The position numbers and the translations under genes are program-made. Shown one piece after another: positions 44,951-52,948 of a stretch of DNA of 52,948 nt. The number at the start of each line of letters is the position of its first letter. Positions within the stretch are counted from its first letter, which is position 1. The notes beneath the pieces are model-generated. The model was not told where the DNA came from, searched no databases, and saw only the letters and a program-made list of their open reading frames with translations. Source of the stretch: Paracoccaceae bacterium. GTDB lineage: Bacteria; Pseudomonadota; Alphaproteobacteria; Rhodobacterales; Rhodobacteraceae. The stretch spans positions 1-52,948 of the forward strand of contig CACPPZ010000007.1 of the NCBI GenBank assembly GCA_902635985.1, read 5' to 3'.

Positions 44951-45727
44951 ATGAATTACGAAAATTTATTGGTCGAAGTTGAGAACTCTGTAGCAACTAT
45001 TATTTTAAATAGGCCAAATGTGATGAATGCTTTGAATGCGCAACTGAGGGCGGAGCTTACAGATGCTGTCACTCGATACTCAAAAGAAGCTCGTGTCGTT
45101 GTTTTGACAGGTGCGGGTAATGCGTTTTGCTCGGGCCAAGATTTAGGCGATGGTAATTCGTTACAGTCATTAGATTTAGAGCGAACATTACGAGATGAGT
45201 ATGAGCCTTTGATACATTCGATAGTCAACTCTCCAGTTCCAACCGTTACCGCTTTAAATGGGGCTGCTGCGGGAGCTGGAGCAAATTTAGCACTTGCAGC
45301 TGATATAGTAATTGCGAAATCAAGTGCTTATTTTGTGCAAGCCTTCAGTAGGATTGGCCTCATTCCAGATGTTGGTGGTACTTACTTTCTTCCTCGGGCT
45401 ATGGGACTGGCAAAAGCTATTGGTTCTTCGATTTTTGCTGATAAAATAATGGCTACTGAGGCACAAAAGATTGGCTTAATATATGAAGCTGTTGAGGACG
45501 AAAATTACGATAGTCATTTAAAGTCTCGGTTAGAATATCTTGCTAATGGCCCGACGGTAGCTTTTGCTGGAATTAAGACTGCTATGAGAGAATCTTTTAC
45601 TAATTCTTTAAGTGAACAGTTAGAGATTGAGGCGAAATTGCAAAAAAAATGTGGTGATACGCGAGATTTTAAAGAAGGTGTTTTGGCATTTCATGAAAAA
45701 AGAATTGCAAAGTTTGAGGGGCGTTAA
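44951..45727 (+). CDS. Enoyl-CoA hydratase/isomerase family protein (PaaG-like)
   Basis: A 258-residue crotonase-fold enzyme acting on acyl-CoA thioesters. Oxyanion-hole segments are GNAFCSGQDLGDG (~56-68) and ALNGAAAGAGANLALAADIV (~100-119); the catalytic region is AFSRIGLIPDVGGTYFLPRA (~131-150). This resembles PaaG, the ring-epoxide isomerase of phenylacetate degradation, more than FadB-type hydratases, especially the C-SGQDL and IPDVGGT pattern with Asp in place of the usual second catalytic Glu. No other paa genes are in the window, so the substrate stays open. It ends 8 bp from convergent gltA. Confidence 0.88.
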   Translation: MNYENLLVEVENSVATIILNRPNVMNALNAQLRAELTDAVTRYSKEARVVVLTGAGNAFCSGQDLGDGNSLQSLDLERTLRDEYEPLIHSIVNSPVPTVTALNGAAAGAGANLALAADIVIAKSSAYFVQAFSRIGLIPDVGGTYFLPRAMGLAKAIGSSIFADKIMATEAQKIGLIYEAVEDENYDSHLKSRLEYLANGPTVAFAGIKTAMRESFTNSLSEQLEIEAKLQKKCGDTRDFKEGVLAFHEKRIAKFEGR

Positions 45728-45735
45728 TTTATAAA

Positions 45736-47031
45736 CTATCTATTTTCTATGTCGACATAGTCCCTAAAAGTTTCGCCAAGATATAGCTGCCTCGGTCGTC
45801 CAATTTTTACTTGTGGATCCTCAATCATTTCCTTCCATTGTGATATCCAACCTACGGTCCTAGAAACTGCAAATATTGGAGTAAACATTGAGGTTGAGAA
45901 ACCCATTGCTTCTAGAATAATACCAGAATAAAAATCAACATTAGGAAAAAGCTTCTTTTCAATAAAATATTTGTCATTGAGGGCCATATACTCTAGCTCC
46001 TTTGCGACTTGTAACAGTGGGTTATCCTCGATGCCAAGAAGTTCTAATACTTCGTCCGCAGATGTCTTCAATACCTTCGCTCTTGGGTCAATATTTTTAT
46101 ATACTCTATGCCCGAATCCCATCAATCGAAATGGATCGTCTTTATCTTTTGCTTTGGCAATATACTCAGGAATACGCTCAACAGTTCCAATTTCCTTTAA
46201 CATTTCTAAACAAGCTTGATTTGCACCGCCGTGAGCTGGTCCCCAAAGGCAGGCAATTCCTGCAGCAATACATGCAAATGGGTTTGCACCAGAGCTACTT
46301 GCTAATCGAACTGTTGAAGTAGATGCATTCTGTTCATGATCTGCATGTAAGGTAAAAATTCTATCCATCGCCCGGCTTAAAATGGGATTAACTTGGTATT
46401 CTTCTGCTGGAACTGCAAAGCACATTCTTAAAAAATTTGATGCGTAGTCCAAATTGTTTAGTGGGTAAACAAAGGGTTGCCCAATTGTATACTTATAAGC
46501 CATGGCAGCTATTGTTGGCATTTTTGCGATAAGCCTTATAGAGGCTACTTCTCTTTGCCAAGGATCTGTTATGTCCGTACTGTCATGATAAAATGCTGAC
46601 ATTGCTCCAACTACGCCAGTCATAACCGCCATGGGGTGTGCATCACGACGAAAGCCTCTGAAAAAATACATCATCTGTTCATGAAGCATTGTATGAGTTG
46701 TGACCCTTTGCTCGAAATCTTCTAACTCAGCGCCAGTCGGCAAATAGCCGTATAATAGCAGGAAGCATACCTCCAAATAGTGTGACTTATGAGCGAGCTG
46801 ATCTATTGGATAACCTCGATGTAAAAGATCTCCTTTGTAACCATCGATATAGGTTATTGTACTATCGCAGCTGGCAGTAGACGTAAAACCGGGGTCGTAT
46901 GTAAATACACCGGCTTGGTTATATAATTTTGTAACATCAATTACATCAGCTCCCGCTGATGGCGAATGAATAGGCAATTCAACCTCATTTGATCCAATAA
47001 TAAGTTTTGCCGTTTTTGATGTGCCAGTCAT
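45736..47031 (-). CDS. gltA: Citrate synthase (type II, hexameric)
   Basis: Condenses acetyl-CoA and oxaloacetate, the entry to the TCA cycle. The 431-residue protein has the N-terminal beta region ([20 protein letters not shown]), [17 protein letters not shown] (~70-86), the catalytic histidines in [18 protein letters not shown] (~228-245) and in [15 protein letters not shown] (~305-319), and the active-site aspartate in [10 protein letters not shown] (~361-370). The length fits the Gram-negative, NADH-sensitive class. The ATG at 47031 has GGAGGAC upstream. It is on the same strand as gltX but 65 bp downstream of it. Confidence 0.97.
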   Translation of the reverse strand: MTGTSKTAKLIIGSNEVELPIHSPSAGADVIDVTKLYNQAGVFTYDPGFTSTASCDSTITYIDGYKGDLLHRGYPIDQLAHKSHYLEVCFLLLYGYLPTGAELEDFEQRVTTHTMLHEQMMYFFRGFRRDAHPMAVMTGVVGAMSAFYHDSTDITDPWQREVASIRLIAKMPTIAAMAYKYTIGQPFVYPLNNLDYASNFLRMCFAVPAEEYQVNPILSRAMDRIFTLHADHEQNASTSTVRLASSSGANPFACIAAGIACLWGPAHGGANQACLEMLKEIGTVERIPEYIAKAKDKDDPFRLMGFGHRVYKNIDPRAKVLKTSADEVLELLGIEDNPLLQVAKELEYMALNDKYFIEKKLFPNVDFYSGIILEAMGFSTSMFTPIFAVSRTVGWISQWKEMIEDPQVKIGRPRQLYLGETFRDYVDIENR

Positions 47032-47096
47032 ACTGTCCTCCAGAAATGCAGCAACTAGTTTACGCTATTATCCCAAGCTATCATGAGCTATTTGAC

Positions 47097-48512
47097 TTAA
47101 ATTTCGTTATTATTTTTAACTTCAAATTCAATTAGACGCTCAATTGTCTCTTCCCTACCTAAAACTGTCATCATATCAAACACACTCGGTGTTTTTGAGC
47201 TGCCCGCCAAAGCAGCTCTGAGGATGGGAGCTACAGTCCTAAACTTTAATTCTACCTGTTCACAGACTGAGTTCAATAACTCTTCTAACTTACTTCTATC
47301 CCATTTAACATTTTGCAGTTGCGGCGTCAATATTTTGAGAGTTTTTAGAGGAAATTCTTCTATTTTTTCTCTTAAATCAGGATCAATATAAATTGGTCTA
47401 TCTTTTAAAATAAAACTATTTTTTTCAAGTAGTTCAGGAAAGCTCTTCACAGAAGATTTTGTGAAATCTAGTGACCTTAGAAGTCCATTTAAATGAGTTT
47501 GAGACAAACTTGGCTGATCGACAACATTTAGGTATTCAATTAGCTCATGCAGCAGTGCAGCATTATCTGCATTTGCTATATGCAATTTAGAGATATTGGA
47601 CAATTTTTTAAAGTCAAACCTTGAGGGGCTTTTCCCAATATGTTGCAGATCAAACCACTTTTTTGCTTGCTCATCAGTAAAAAATTCATCGTCTCCATGG
47701 CTCCATCCCAATCGTGCAAGGTAATTTCTCATTGCCGATGCAGGATACCCCATTTTTTTATATTCTATCACGCTCGTGGCTGAATTTCGTTTGGATAATT
47801 TTTTTCCATCTTCACCATGTATGAGTGGAATGTGTGCGTAAACTGGAATGTTCCAGTTCAATGCAGAATAAATTAAATTTTGCCTGGCAGCATTGTTTAA
47901 ATGATCATCACCCCGAATAATGTGTGTTACCCCCATATCGTGGTCATCAACTGCGACAGCTAACATGTACACCGGTGTTCCGTCAGATCTAAGTAGGATC
48001 ATATCATCAAGCTGATTATTCCGTATGCTAATATTGCCCTGAACTTCATCATTAATTATCGTAGCTCCACTTTGCGGAGCCTTAATTCTTATTACAAATG
48101 GTTTATTAGGAAATGTGGATGATGGTGCTTCTCTCCAGGGACTTCGAAAAGCAGTTGGACTTTTATTTTTAATCGCCAAGCTTCTCAAGTCATTTATCTC
48201 ATATTCTGATAAAAAACATTTGTATGCTTGACCTATTTCCAAGAGCTTATATGCAATCTCGATATGACGGGGTGCCCGCTCTGACTGACTGATAGGATCA
48301 CCATCAAAATCCAATCCTAGCCACGCCATACCAGTTAAAATAGCATCTGTTGCGGCCTTATTAGAGCGACTTTTGTCTGTATCTTCAATTCTAAGTAAAA
48401 ATTTACCATTTCTGCCTCTGGCGTATAACCAGTTAAATAGAGCTGTGCGGGCAGTGCCTATATGCATATCGCCAGTGGGAGAGGGAGCAATTCGTGTCAC
48501 AACCTTAGACAT
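47097..48512 (-). CDS. gltX: Glutamyl-tRNA synthetase
   Basis: Class I synthetase charging tRNA-Glu (and, in alphaproteobacteria that use GatCAB, tRNA-Gln). The 471-residue protein has the HIGH-type motif in [18 protein letters not shown] (H17), [11 protein letters not shown] (40-50), [12 protein letters not shown] (~200-211) and the KLSKR loop (238-242). The length is normal. Alphaproteobacteria often carry two GltX copies with different tRNA specificity; which one this is cannot be decided here. A 149-bp gap without a gene separates it from lexA upstream, where related genomes as I recall them carry comEC. Confidence 0.97.
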   Translation of the reverse strand: MSKVVTRIAPSPTGDMHIGTARTALFNWLYARGRNGKFLLRIEDTDKSRSNKAATDAILTGMAWLGLDFDGDPISQSERAPRHIEIAYKLLEIGQAYKCFLSEYEINDLRSLAIKNKSPTAFRSPWREAPSSTFPNKPFVIRIKAPQSGATIINDEVQGNISIRNNQLDDMILLRSDGTPVYMLAVAVDDHDMGVTHIIRGDDHLNNAARQNLIYSALNWNIPVYAHIPLIHGEDGKKLSKRNSATSVIEYKKMGYPASAMRNYLARLGWSHGDDEFFTDEQAKKWFDLQHIGKSPSRFDFKKLSNISKLHIANADNAALLHELIEYLNVVDQPSLSQTHLNGLLRSLDFTKSSVKSFPELLEKNSFILKDRPIYIDPDLREKIEEFPLKTLKILTPQLQNVKWDRSKLEELLNSVCEQVELKFRTVAPILRAALAGSSKTPSVFDMMTVLGREETIERLIEFEVKNNNEI

Positions 48513-48594
48513 AGTTTTTGCCTTTTTTCAAATTACCAGAAAATGATAGTTTTTCTTACAATTAGAAAGACCAATGAACAAGCATGTCTTGTTT

Positions 48595-48624
48595 AGATCA
48601 AAAATGGCTTATGTAAGATCAAAA
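48595..48624. repeat. two AGATCAAAA direct repeats 21 bp apart
   Basis: AGATCAAAA occurs at 48595-48603 and 48616-48624, each preceded by a T/A-rich base pair, in the gap between lexA and gltX. A 21-bp offset is two helical turns, so a protein dimer could contact both on one face. They lie 83-118 bp before the gltX start. Function unknown; it may be chance. Confidence 0.3.
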
Positions 48625-48638
48625 TCCTTTCTGCGAAA

Positions 48639-48650
48639 AGATTATAATCT
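48639..48650. other. perfect 12-bp palindrome AGATTATAATCT
   Basis: A self-complementary AGATTATAATCT sits 12 bp after the lexA stop and 127 bp before gltX. It contains TATAAT on both strands and so could be a -10 element of the gltX promoter (minus strand), but no good -35 is evident. Confidence 0.3.
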
Positions 48651-48661
48651 AAACAAATAAA

Positions 48662-49363
48662 TTAATAAGATCTAATTAAACCGACTAATCGACCCTGAAC
48701 CTTTACCTGGTCACTAGGCACTATTCTTGTCTCATAAGCTGGATTAGCCGCTTCTAAGGCTATCGCATCGCCTCTATAAAAGAACCTTTTCAATGTTGCC
48801 TCACTATCTTTAACTAGGGCTACAACAATATCGCCATTTACAGCTGTTTTTGTTTCTTTTATTACAACTATGTCGCCATCATTAATTCCCTCTTCAATCA
48901 TCGAGTCACCTTTAACCTCAAGCGCATAATGGTCTCCTCCATTTCTTAGCATATGACCTGGAATGGCCACGTTGTGAGAAACTTGGCTTATAGCCTCGAT
49001 TGGAACTCCAGCTGCTATGCGGCCCATTACCGGTAACTCTTTAGCGTGTACTGAACTAGGAAGATAATTTGAGTCTGTCTCTAGTTTACTAGATGAGTTT
49101 TTGGAATGGTTAGCGTTTAATTCGGCTACTTTATTATTCGTTTCCAGCGAGTCTGGTAACTTTACTATCTCAATTGCACGCGCTCTATGTGCAAGCCTTC
49201 GAATGAAACCGCGTTCCTCTAATGCAGTAATCAGTCTGTGAATTCCAGATTTTGAACGTAAATCCAAGGCTTCTTTCATTTCATCAAAAGACGGCGGTAT
49301 TCCGTCCTTATTCAAGTGCTTATTAATATAATTTAGCAGATCCAATTGTTTACGTGTAAGCAT
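48662..49363 (-). CDS. lexA: LexA repressor
   Basis: SOS master repressor; self-cleaves when RecA filaments form on single-stranded DNA. The 233-residue protein has an N-terminal winged helix (~1-65, [20 protein letters not shown]), a long linker, the cleavage site Ala118-Gly119 in [11 protein letters not shown], and the Ser/Lys dyad of the S24 peptidase fold: S154 in [11 protein letters not shown] and K192 in EATLKRFFY. It is longer than E. coli LexA (202), as usual in alphaproteobacteria. The ATG at 49363 has AGGA eight bases upstream, and an SOS box overlaps its promoter region, so it is autoregulated. moeA lies 71 bp upstream. Confidence 0.97.
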   Translation of the reverse strand: MLTRKQLDLLNYINKHLNKDGIPPSFDEMKEALDLRSKSGIHRLITALEERGFIRRLAHRARAIEIVKLPDSLETNNKVAELNANHSKNSSSKLETDSNYLPSSVHAKELPVMGRIAAGVPIEAISQVSHNVAIPGHMLRNGGDHYALEVKGDSMIEEGINDGDIVVIKETKTAVNGDIVVALVKDSEATLKRFFYRGDAIALEAANPAYETRIVPSDQVKVQGRLVGLIRSY

Positions 49364-49388
49364 GCTTTTTCCTCAGTCTTTTATTTTT

Positions 49389-49403
49389 GTTCTACTAATG
49401 TTC
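49389..49403 (-). promoter_or_regulatory. SOS box (LexA operator), alphaproteobacterial GTTC-N7-GTTC type
   Basis: GTTC TACTAAT GTTC on the plus strand, i.e. GAAC-N7-GAAC on the lexA sense strand, 25 bp before the lexA ATG. The direct-repeat GTTC-N7-GTTC element is the LexA target established in Rhodobacter and Rhizobium. Its position in front of lexA itself makes autoregulation very likely. Confidence 0.88.
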
Positions 49404-49434
49404 CTTTTTTGTGTCAAGCTTTTATGGTTTCACG

Positions 49435-50610
49435 TTAAATTTTGATGTATTCGCACAAGGTGTCTGCAGGAATGGCCTTCGCATACGGCGGTCTGATAAG
49501 GAGAGCATTTGAATCGGATAACAAAGCCAATCTCGCACTATCTTGATTTTCTGCAGGTTTTAGACATCCGTTCGAAAGTAAAACAGCGCGCATATAGTGC
49601 TCACGTGGCCCATTTTCCAGAATTGGAGTGCTGCACGGCGCTTTGAGGCGAGGGGTGCTTTTTCTTTCTAATCCTAGCATCGCATGCATCAATGGCTTTA
49701 TAAAGACATAGCCACAAACTAGTGCTGAAACGGGATTTCCGGGTAAACCAATAATTGGGGTGCTATTTATTTTTCCAGCCATCAATGGTTTTCCAGGTCG
49801 CATTGCCACCTTATAAAAACTTTTATCAATACCAACGTTATTTGTTGCTGCATTGATAAGATCATACTTTCCGACCGATGCTCCACCTATTGTTATAATT
49901 ACATCAGCACCCTGCGCTAATCCCAGAATATATTCGATAGATTTTAAATTATCCTGAGCAATTGGTAGTATTCGTGCATCAGCCCCACAGTCTTCACAAA
50001 GTGCAGCTATTCCAAATGCGTTAGAAGCAATTATTTGATCAGATTTTGGTGTCTCTCCGGGAAATACTAACTCATCGCCAGTAGAAATTATTGCAACTTT
50101 TGGCTTTTTTCGCACGCTTATATGCGAAAAGTTCATTGCTGCTATCAACGAAATATCTTTTGCTCTAAGTATAAGTGGGGCCATTACTGTATGACCAATA
50201 GAAAAGTCAGAACCTTCCATTCTAATATGCGATTTCTTATCAAACTGTTCTTTTACTCTTATTGACTCGCCTAAGGCTTCAACGTCCTCTTGAATTATTA
50301 CAAAGTTAGCTCCATCAGGGATTCTAGATCCAGTAAAAATTCTCACCGCTTCGTTTTGGTCTATCGGCACGTTATAAGAGTGCCCTGCGGCAGACTCCCC
50401 AATAACTTTAAATTCTTTTCCAAATTTCAAATCTTTTTTATTTATAGCATATCCATCCATCGCCGAAGATGGAAAAGGGGGATTGTTTCTAGTTGCCCGC
50501 AGCGGTGCAGCCAATACACGACCTAAACATTTTCTTAGCTCAATTTTTTCTACGGGTGTAACTTTTGCAAGTGCAAATAATTTTTCTAAAGCTTCGTGTA
50601 CAGAAATCAT
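49435..50610 (-). CDS. moeA: Molybdopterin molybdenumtransferase MoeA
   Basis: Inserts molybdate into adenylylated molybdopterin to form Moco. The 391-residue protein shows the N-terminal [13 protein letters not shown] (49-61), the [14 protein letters not shown] segment (~92-105), the conserved [12 protein letters not shown] (~231-242) and [11 protein letters not shown] (~284-294), plus the C-terminal beta-barrel domain. The length is normal (~390-410). Its ATG overlaps the moaC stop by 4 bp, so the two Moco genes are translationally coupled behind trpD-trpC. Confidence 0.95.
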   Translation of the reverse strand: MISVHEALEKLFALAKVTPVEKIELRKCLGRVLAAPLRATRNNPPFPSSAMDGYAINKKDLKFGKEFKVIGESAAGHSYNVPIDQNEAVRIFTGSRIPDGANFVIIQEDVEALGESIRVKEQFDKKSHIRMEGSDFSIGHTVMAPLILRAKDISLIAAMNFSHISVRKKPKVAIISTGDELVFPGETPKSDQIIASNAFGIAALCEDCGADARILPIAQDNLKSIEYILGLAQGADVIITIGGASVGKYDLINAATNNVGIDKSFYKVAMRPGKPLMAGKINSTPIIGLPGNPVSALVCGYVFIKPLMHAMLGLERKSTPRLKAPCSTPILENGPREHYMRAVLLSNGCLKPAENQDSARLALLSDSNALLIRPPYAKAIPADTLCEYIKI

Positions 50611-51086
50611 GGATTTTCGATAAGTCCTGACTTTCCGCCTTCTTTCCTCGTTAATCGAAGATTACCAATCTCAATTGTTTTATCGACGGCCTTTAACATA
50701 TCATAAACGGTGAGGGATGCTACTGAAACGGCTGTTAAAGCCTCCATTTCAACACCTGTAGGTCCATTAGTTTTTACATGAGCTTCAATATCTACTCCCG
50801 GCAATTCTTTATTTGGCACAAGATCTATTTTTACGTTGCTTAATGGGATTGGGTGACAAAGAGGTATCAATTCAGAAGTTTTTTTGCAGCCCATGATGCC
50901 CGCTATGCGCGCAATGGACAAAACGTCGCCTTTCTTTGCTTTACCCTCAGTCATGATATCAAAAGTCTCACGTTTCATTCTGACGTTACCTTTTGCTACG
51001 GCTATCCTGTCGGTATTAACTTTTGAGCTGACGTCAACCATGTGAGCGTTGCCTTTTTTATCAAAGTGGGTTAAAGAATTCGACAT
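50607..51086 (-). CDS. moaC: Cyclic pyranopterin monophosphate synthase MoaC
   Basis: Converts the MoaA product to cyclic pyranopterin monophosphate, the first stable molybdopterin precursor. The 159-residue protein has the N-terminal [15 protein letters not shown] (5-19), the [12 protein letters not shown] segment (~73-84) and [20 protein letters not shown] (~110-129) with the catalytic KAVDK just after. The length is typical (~160). The start abuts the trpC stop with no spacer, and the stop overlaps moeA. Confidence 0.97.
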   Translation of the reverse strand: MSNSLTHFDKKGNAHMVDVSSKVNTDRIAVAKGNVRMKRETFDIMTEGKAKKGDVLSIARIAGIMGCKKTSELIPLCHPIPLSNVKIDLVPNKELPGVDIEAHVKTNGPTGVEMEALTAVSVASLTVYDMLKAVDKTIEIGNLRLTRKEGGKSGLIENP

Positions 51087-51890
51087 TTATGGCCTCAAAG
51101 GGTTTTCAAGAATTCTTTGGGTTGCTTCTGTCACATCATCTTGTCGCATTAAACTTTCTCCTATTAGGAATGACCTTACGCCTAATCTTGCCATAGACCT
51201 CAGATCATAATTACTGAAAAGCCCACTTTCACTAATAATCAATCGCTCACTTGGTAAAAGTTGTGATAGCCTTTTCGTTGTGTCGGTTGAAGTCTCGAAT
51301 GTCTTAAGATTTCTATTATTTATGCCAATCATAGGAGAATTTAAATTCATTGCTCGCTCAAGTTCTATTTCATCGTGCACCTCGATTAAAACGTCCATGT
51401 TCCATGAAATAGCGGCATGTTCTAGCTCTTTTGCCTGCTGGTCACTGACTGAAGCCATTATTATCAAAATACAATCTGCATTTAATGCTCGTGCCTCAAT
51501 AACCTGATACGTGTCATATATAAAATCTTTTCGCAGGGCAGGGAGGTTGCTTGAGCTTCTTGCAGAGGTCAAATAGGCTTTATCACCCATAAAGCTTGGT
51601 TTATCTGTCAAAACAGACAAACAAGTAGCACCGCCTTTTTCATAGGCTATAGCTAATTCTTCTGGATTAAAGTCATCTCGAATTAACCCTTTTGATGGTG
51701 AAGCTTTTTTTATTTCTGCTATCAATCCATAGCCAGTTTTCTGAGCAAGTTTTATTGCTTCGCAGAACTTTCTCACGGGAGATGCAGATTTTGCAAGCTC
51801 CTCGATATCGCTTGTAGATACAAGCTTTTTATCTTTTTCGATTTCCTTCAGTTTGTATTCTTTGATGGTATCTAATATAGTTTTAGTCAT
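51087..51890 (-). CDS. trpC: Indole-3-glycerol phosphate synthase
   Basis: Closes the indole ring in tryptophan synthesis. The 267-residue TIM-barrel protein has the conserved [11 protein letters not shown] (58-68), [12 protein letters not shown] (~95-106), [17 protein letters not shown] (~118-134, catalytic Lys in LRKDF), LIEVHDEIE (~162-170), INNRNLKTF (~184-192) and ISESG (~214-218). It is monofunctional (no TrpF fusion). The ATG at 51890 overlaps the trpD stop by 4 bp. Confidence 0.97.
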   Translation of the reverse strand: MTKTILDTIKEYKLKEIEKDKKLVSTSDIEELAKSASPVRKFCEAIKLAQKTGYGLIAEIKKASPSKGLIRDDFNPEELAIAYEKGGATCLSVLTDKPSFMGDKAYLTSARSSSNLPALRKDFIYDTYQVIEARALNADCILIIMASVSDQQAKELEHAAISWNMDVLIEVHDEIELERAMNLNSPMIGINNRNLKTFETSTDTTKRLSQLLPSERLIISESGLFSNYDLRSMARLGVRSFLIGESLMRQDDVTEATQRILENPLRP

Positions 51891-52906
51891 AGCTCACCAT
51901 TAGAGACTTTTTTGACTATCTCCAAAGCTTCATTTGCTTTACCACTGTCTATACTTTCGACCGAATATTCTACTCCATCTTTTAAAGTATCACACTTTCC
52001 AGCAATCATTAAAGCAGCAGAGGCGTTTAAAAGCACGGCGTCCCGATATCCACTTTTTTTCCCCTTAAGCAAAGCTTCGAGTTCAGCTGCATTTTCATCT
52101 GGAGAACCCCCTAGTATTTCAGATAATGTGTGAGTAGGCAAACCTGCATCTTCTGGATGAATATCAAAAGAACTTATTTTCCCATTAATTAGTTCTACTA
52201 CCGACGATGAGCCTATAATCGTAAGTTCATCTGTACCGTCCGATCCATGTACCAGCCAAGCTTTTTCGCATCCAAGATTGTCTAGTGTTTCAGCCATTGG
52301 AAAAAGAAGGTCTGGCGCAAACGCACCGCTTAGTTGACGTTTTACACCTGCAGGATTAGTCAATGGTCCAAGAATATTGAAAATGGTTTTGCACCCAAGC
52401 TCTTGCCGGATAGGCATAACATGCTTTGTGGCAGGGTGATGCATTGGAGCCATCATAAACCCTATGCCCGCATGATGGATTTCTGATTCTACTACACTGG
52501 CATCGACCATCACGTTTATCCCAAGACTAGTCAGAGCATCGGCAGCGCCTGATTTTGAACTTAAATTTTTATTACCATGTTTAGCTACATTTACTCCGGC
52601 TCCAGCTACTACGAAGGCAGACGCTGTAGAAATGTTAAGTGTTCCTACTCCGTCGCCACCTGTGCCAACTATATCAATAGACCCTGGTGGAGCATTTACA
52701 GAAATGCACCTAGATCGCATGGCTTCTGCTGCTGCTGAATATTCCGAAACGGATTCACCGCGCGCTCTCATCGCCATCAATAGACCACCAACCTGCGAGG
52801 GCGTCGCTTTACCTTCAAACAAGATATCAAACGCTAATTTAGCCTGAGCCGTGCTTAACGGCCCCTCTGAGGCTGCATAGATTAATGGTTTCATTTCATC
52901 AGTCAT
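51887..52906 (-). CDS. trpD: Anthranilate phosphoribosyltransferase
   Basis: Attaches the phosphoribosyl group of PRPP to anthranilate. The 339-residue protein has the PRPP-binding [14 protein letters not shown] (81-94), [19 protein letters not shown] (~109-127) and the acidic [11 protein letters not shown] region (~218-228). It is not fused to TrpG. Its ATG at 52906 overlaps the last codon of the upstream trpG fragment as ATGA. The order trpG-trpD-trpC-moaC-moeA-lexA matches what I recall for Rhodobacteraceae. Confidence 0.97.
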   Translation of the reverse strand: MTDEMKPLIYAASEGPLSTAQAKLAFDILFEGKATPSQVGGLLMAMRARGESVSEYSAAAEAMRSRCISVNAPPGSIDIVGTGGDGVGTLNISTASAFVVAGAGVNVAKHGNKNLSSKSGAADALTSLGINVMVDASVVESEIHHAGIGFMMAPMHHPATKHVMPIRQELGCKTIFNILGPLTNPAGVKRQLSGAFAPDLLFPMAETLDNLGCEKAWLVHGSDGTDELTIIGSSSVVELINGKISSFDIHPEDAGLPTHTLSEILGGSPDENAAELEALLKGKKSGYRDAVLLNASAALMIAGKCDTLKDGVEYSVESIDSGKANEALEIVKKVSNGEL

Positions 52907-52948
52907 AATTTAATTCCTGTATTATCGAGGAAATTCTTCATTAATTGA
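52903..52948 (-). CDS. trpG: Anthranilate synthase glutaminase subunit, C-terminal 14 codons (truncated by window edge)
   Basis: On the minus strand, a frame enters at the window edge and reads [14 protein letters not shown] before TGA at 52903-52905, overlapping the trpD ATG by 4 bp. The MKNFLD-type ending is what TrpG/PabA C-termini look like, and trpG is the expected upstream neighbour. With only 14 residues visible, the call depends on context. Confidence 0.7.
   Translation of the reverse strand, partial: QLMKNFLDNTGIKL

Noticed and set aside
45747-45760. Perfect palindrome CTATGTCGACATAG between enoyl-CoA hydratase and gltA
   Set aside because: It lies within the last codons of gltA and has no loop or T-run, so it is not an intrinsic terminator; probably a coding coincidence.
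48595-48624. Reading the TTTTGATCT repeats as FNR/FnrL sites
   Set aside because: Only the TTGAT half is present; the matching ATCAA half at the right spacing is missing in both copies.
1-52948. Search by eye for CRISPR arrays, insertion sequences, defence islands, rRNA, tRNA and riboswitches
   Set aside because: No regularly spaced repeats, transposase motifs, terminal inverted repeats or cloverleaf-like sequences were noticed; the region reads as core chromosome throughout.

Overview
The window looks like a chromosomal segment of an AT-rich alphaproteobacterium, most likely a marine Rhodobacterales (Roseobacter-type) lineage with a compact genome. The grounds are gene order and gene content as I remember them from that order, not a database search: trpG-trpD-trpC-moaC-moeA-lexA-gltX-gltA, argC-ccmE-ccmF-ccmH, tkt with two tandem gap genes, purL-bolA-grxD, aroK-aroB beside xerD, and pyrH to lpxB with lpxI in place of lpxH. 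A GTTC-N7-GTTC SOS box in front of lexA also fits. Nearly every gene is housekeeping. I see no prophage, transposon, CRISPR array, rRNA or tRNA.

Layout. 1-1607 is the 3' part of uvrA, convergent with a CNNM/CBS-domain membrane protein. 3075-5663 (minus) holds xerD, a 506-residue protein of unknown function and a 49-residue membrane protein, divergent from aroK-aroB (5775-7431). ssb, a secreted TPR protein, an MFS transporter and acetoacetyl-CoA synthetase follow (7436-11834). A 365-bp gap and miaA come next. 13223-24902 is one long plus-strand run for ribosome recycling, isoprenoid/phospholipid synthesis and outer-membrane biogenesis: pyrH, frr, uppS, cdsA, dxr, rseP, bamA, skp, fabZ, lpxA, lpxI, lpxB. 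24907-28057 (minus) has an IalB-like secreted protein and the valine-degradation pair mmsB/mmsA.

28407-34137 has coaD, the two gap genes and tkt on the minus strand, then a coiled-coil protein with zapA. 34161-37025 is grxD, bolA and purL. 37266-40073 carries a maleate-isomerase-like enzyme, a LysR regulator and an acyltransferase. 40083-45727 is murI, argC, ccmE, ccmF, ccmH and an enoyl-CoA hydratase. 45736-52947 (minus) is gltA, gltX, lexA, moeA, moaC, trpC, trpD and the last codons of trpG.

The most informative non-coding signals are palindromic LacI-family-type operators (GTTAGCGCTAAC and variants) in front of both gap genes, which resemble the CceR central-carbon regulon of Rhodobacter. 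The two GAPDH paralogues also differ at the residues that set NAD/NADP preference. Together these suggest that the triose-phosphate step is split between two differently regulated enzymes. Less explained pieces are the 49-aa membrane protein and 506-aa protein next to xerD, and the 95-aa coiled-coil protein coupled to zapA. I found no convincing wholly new system.
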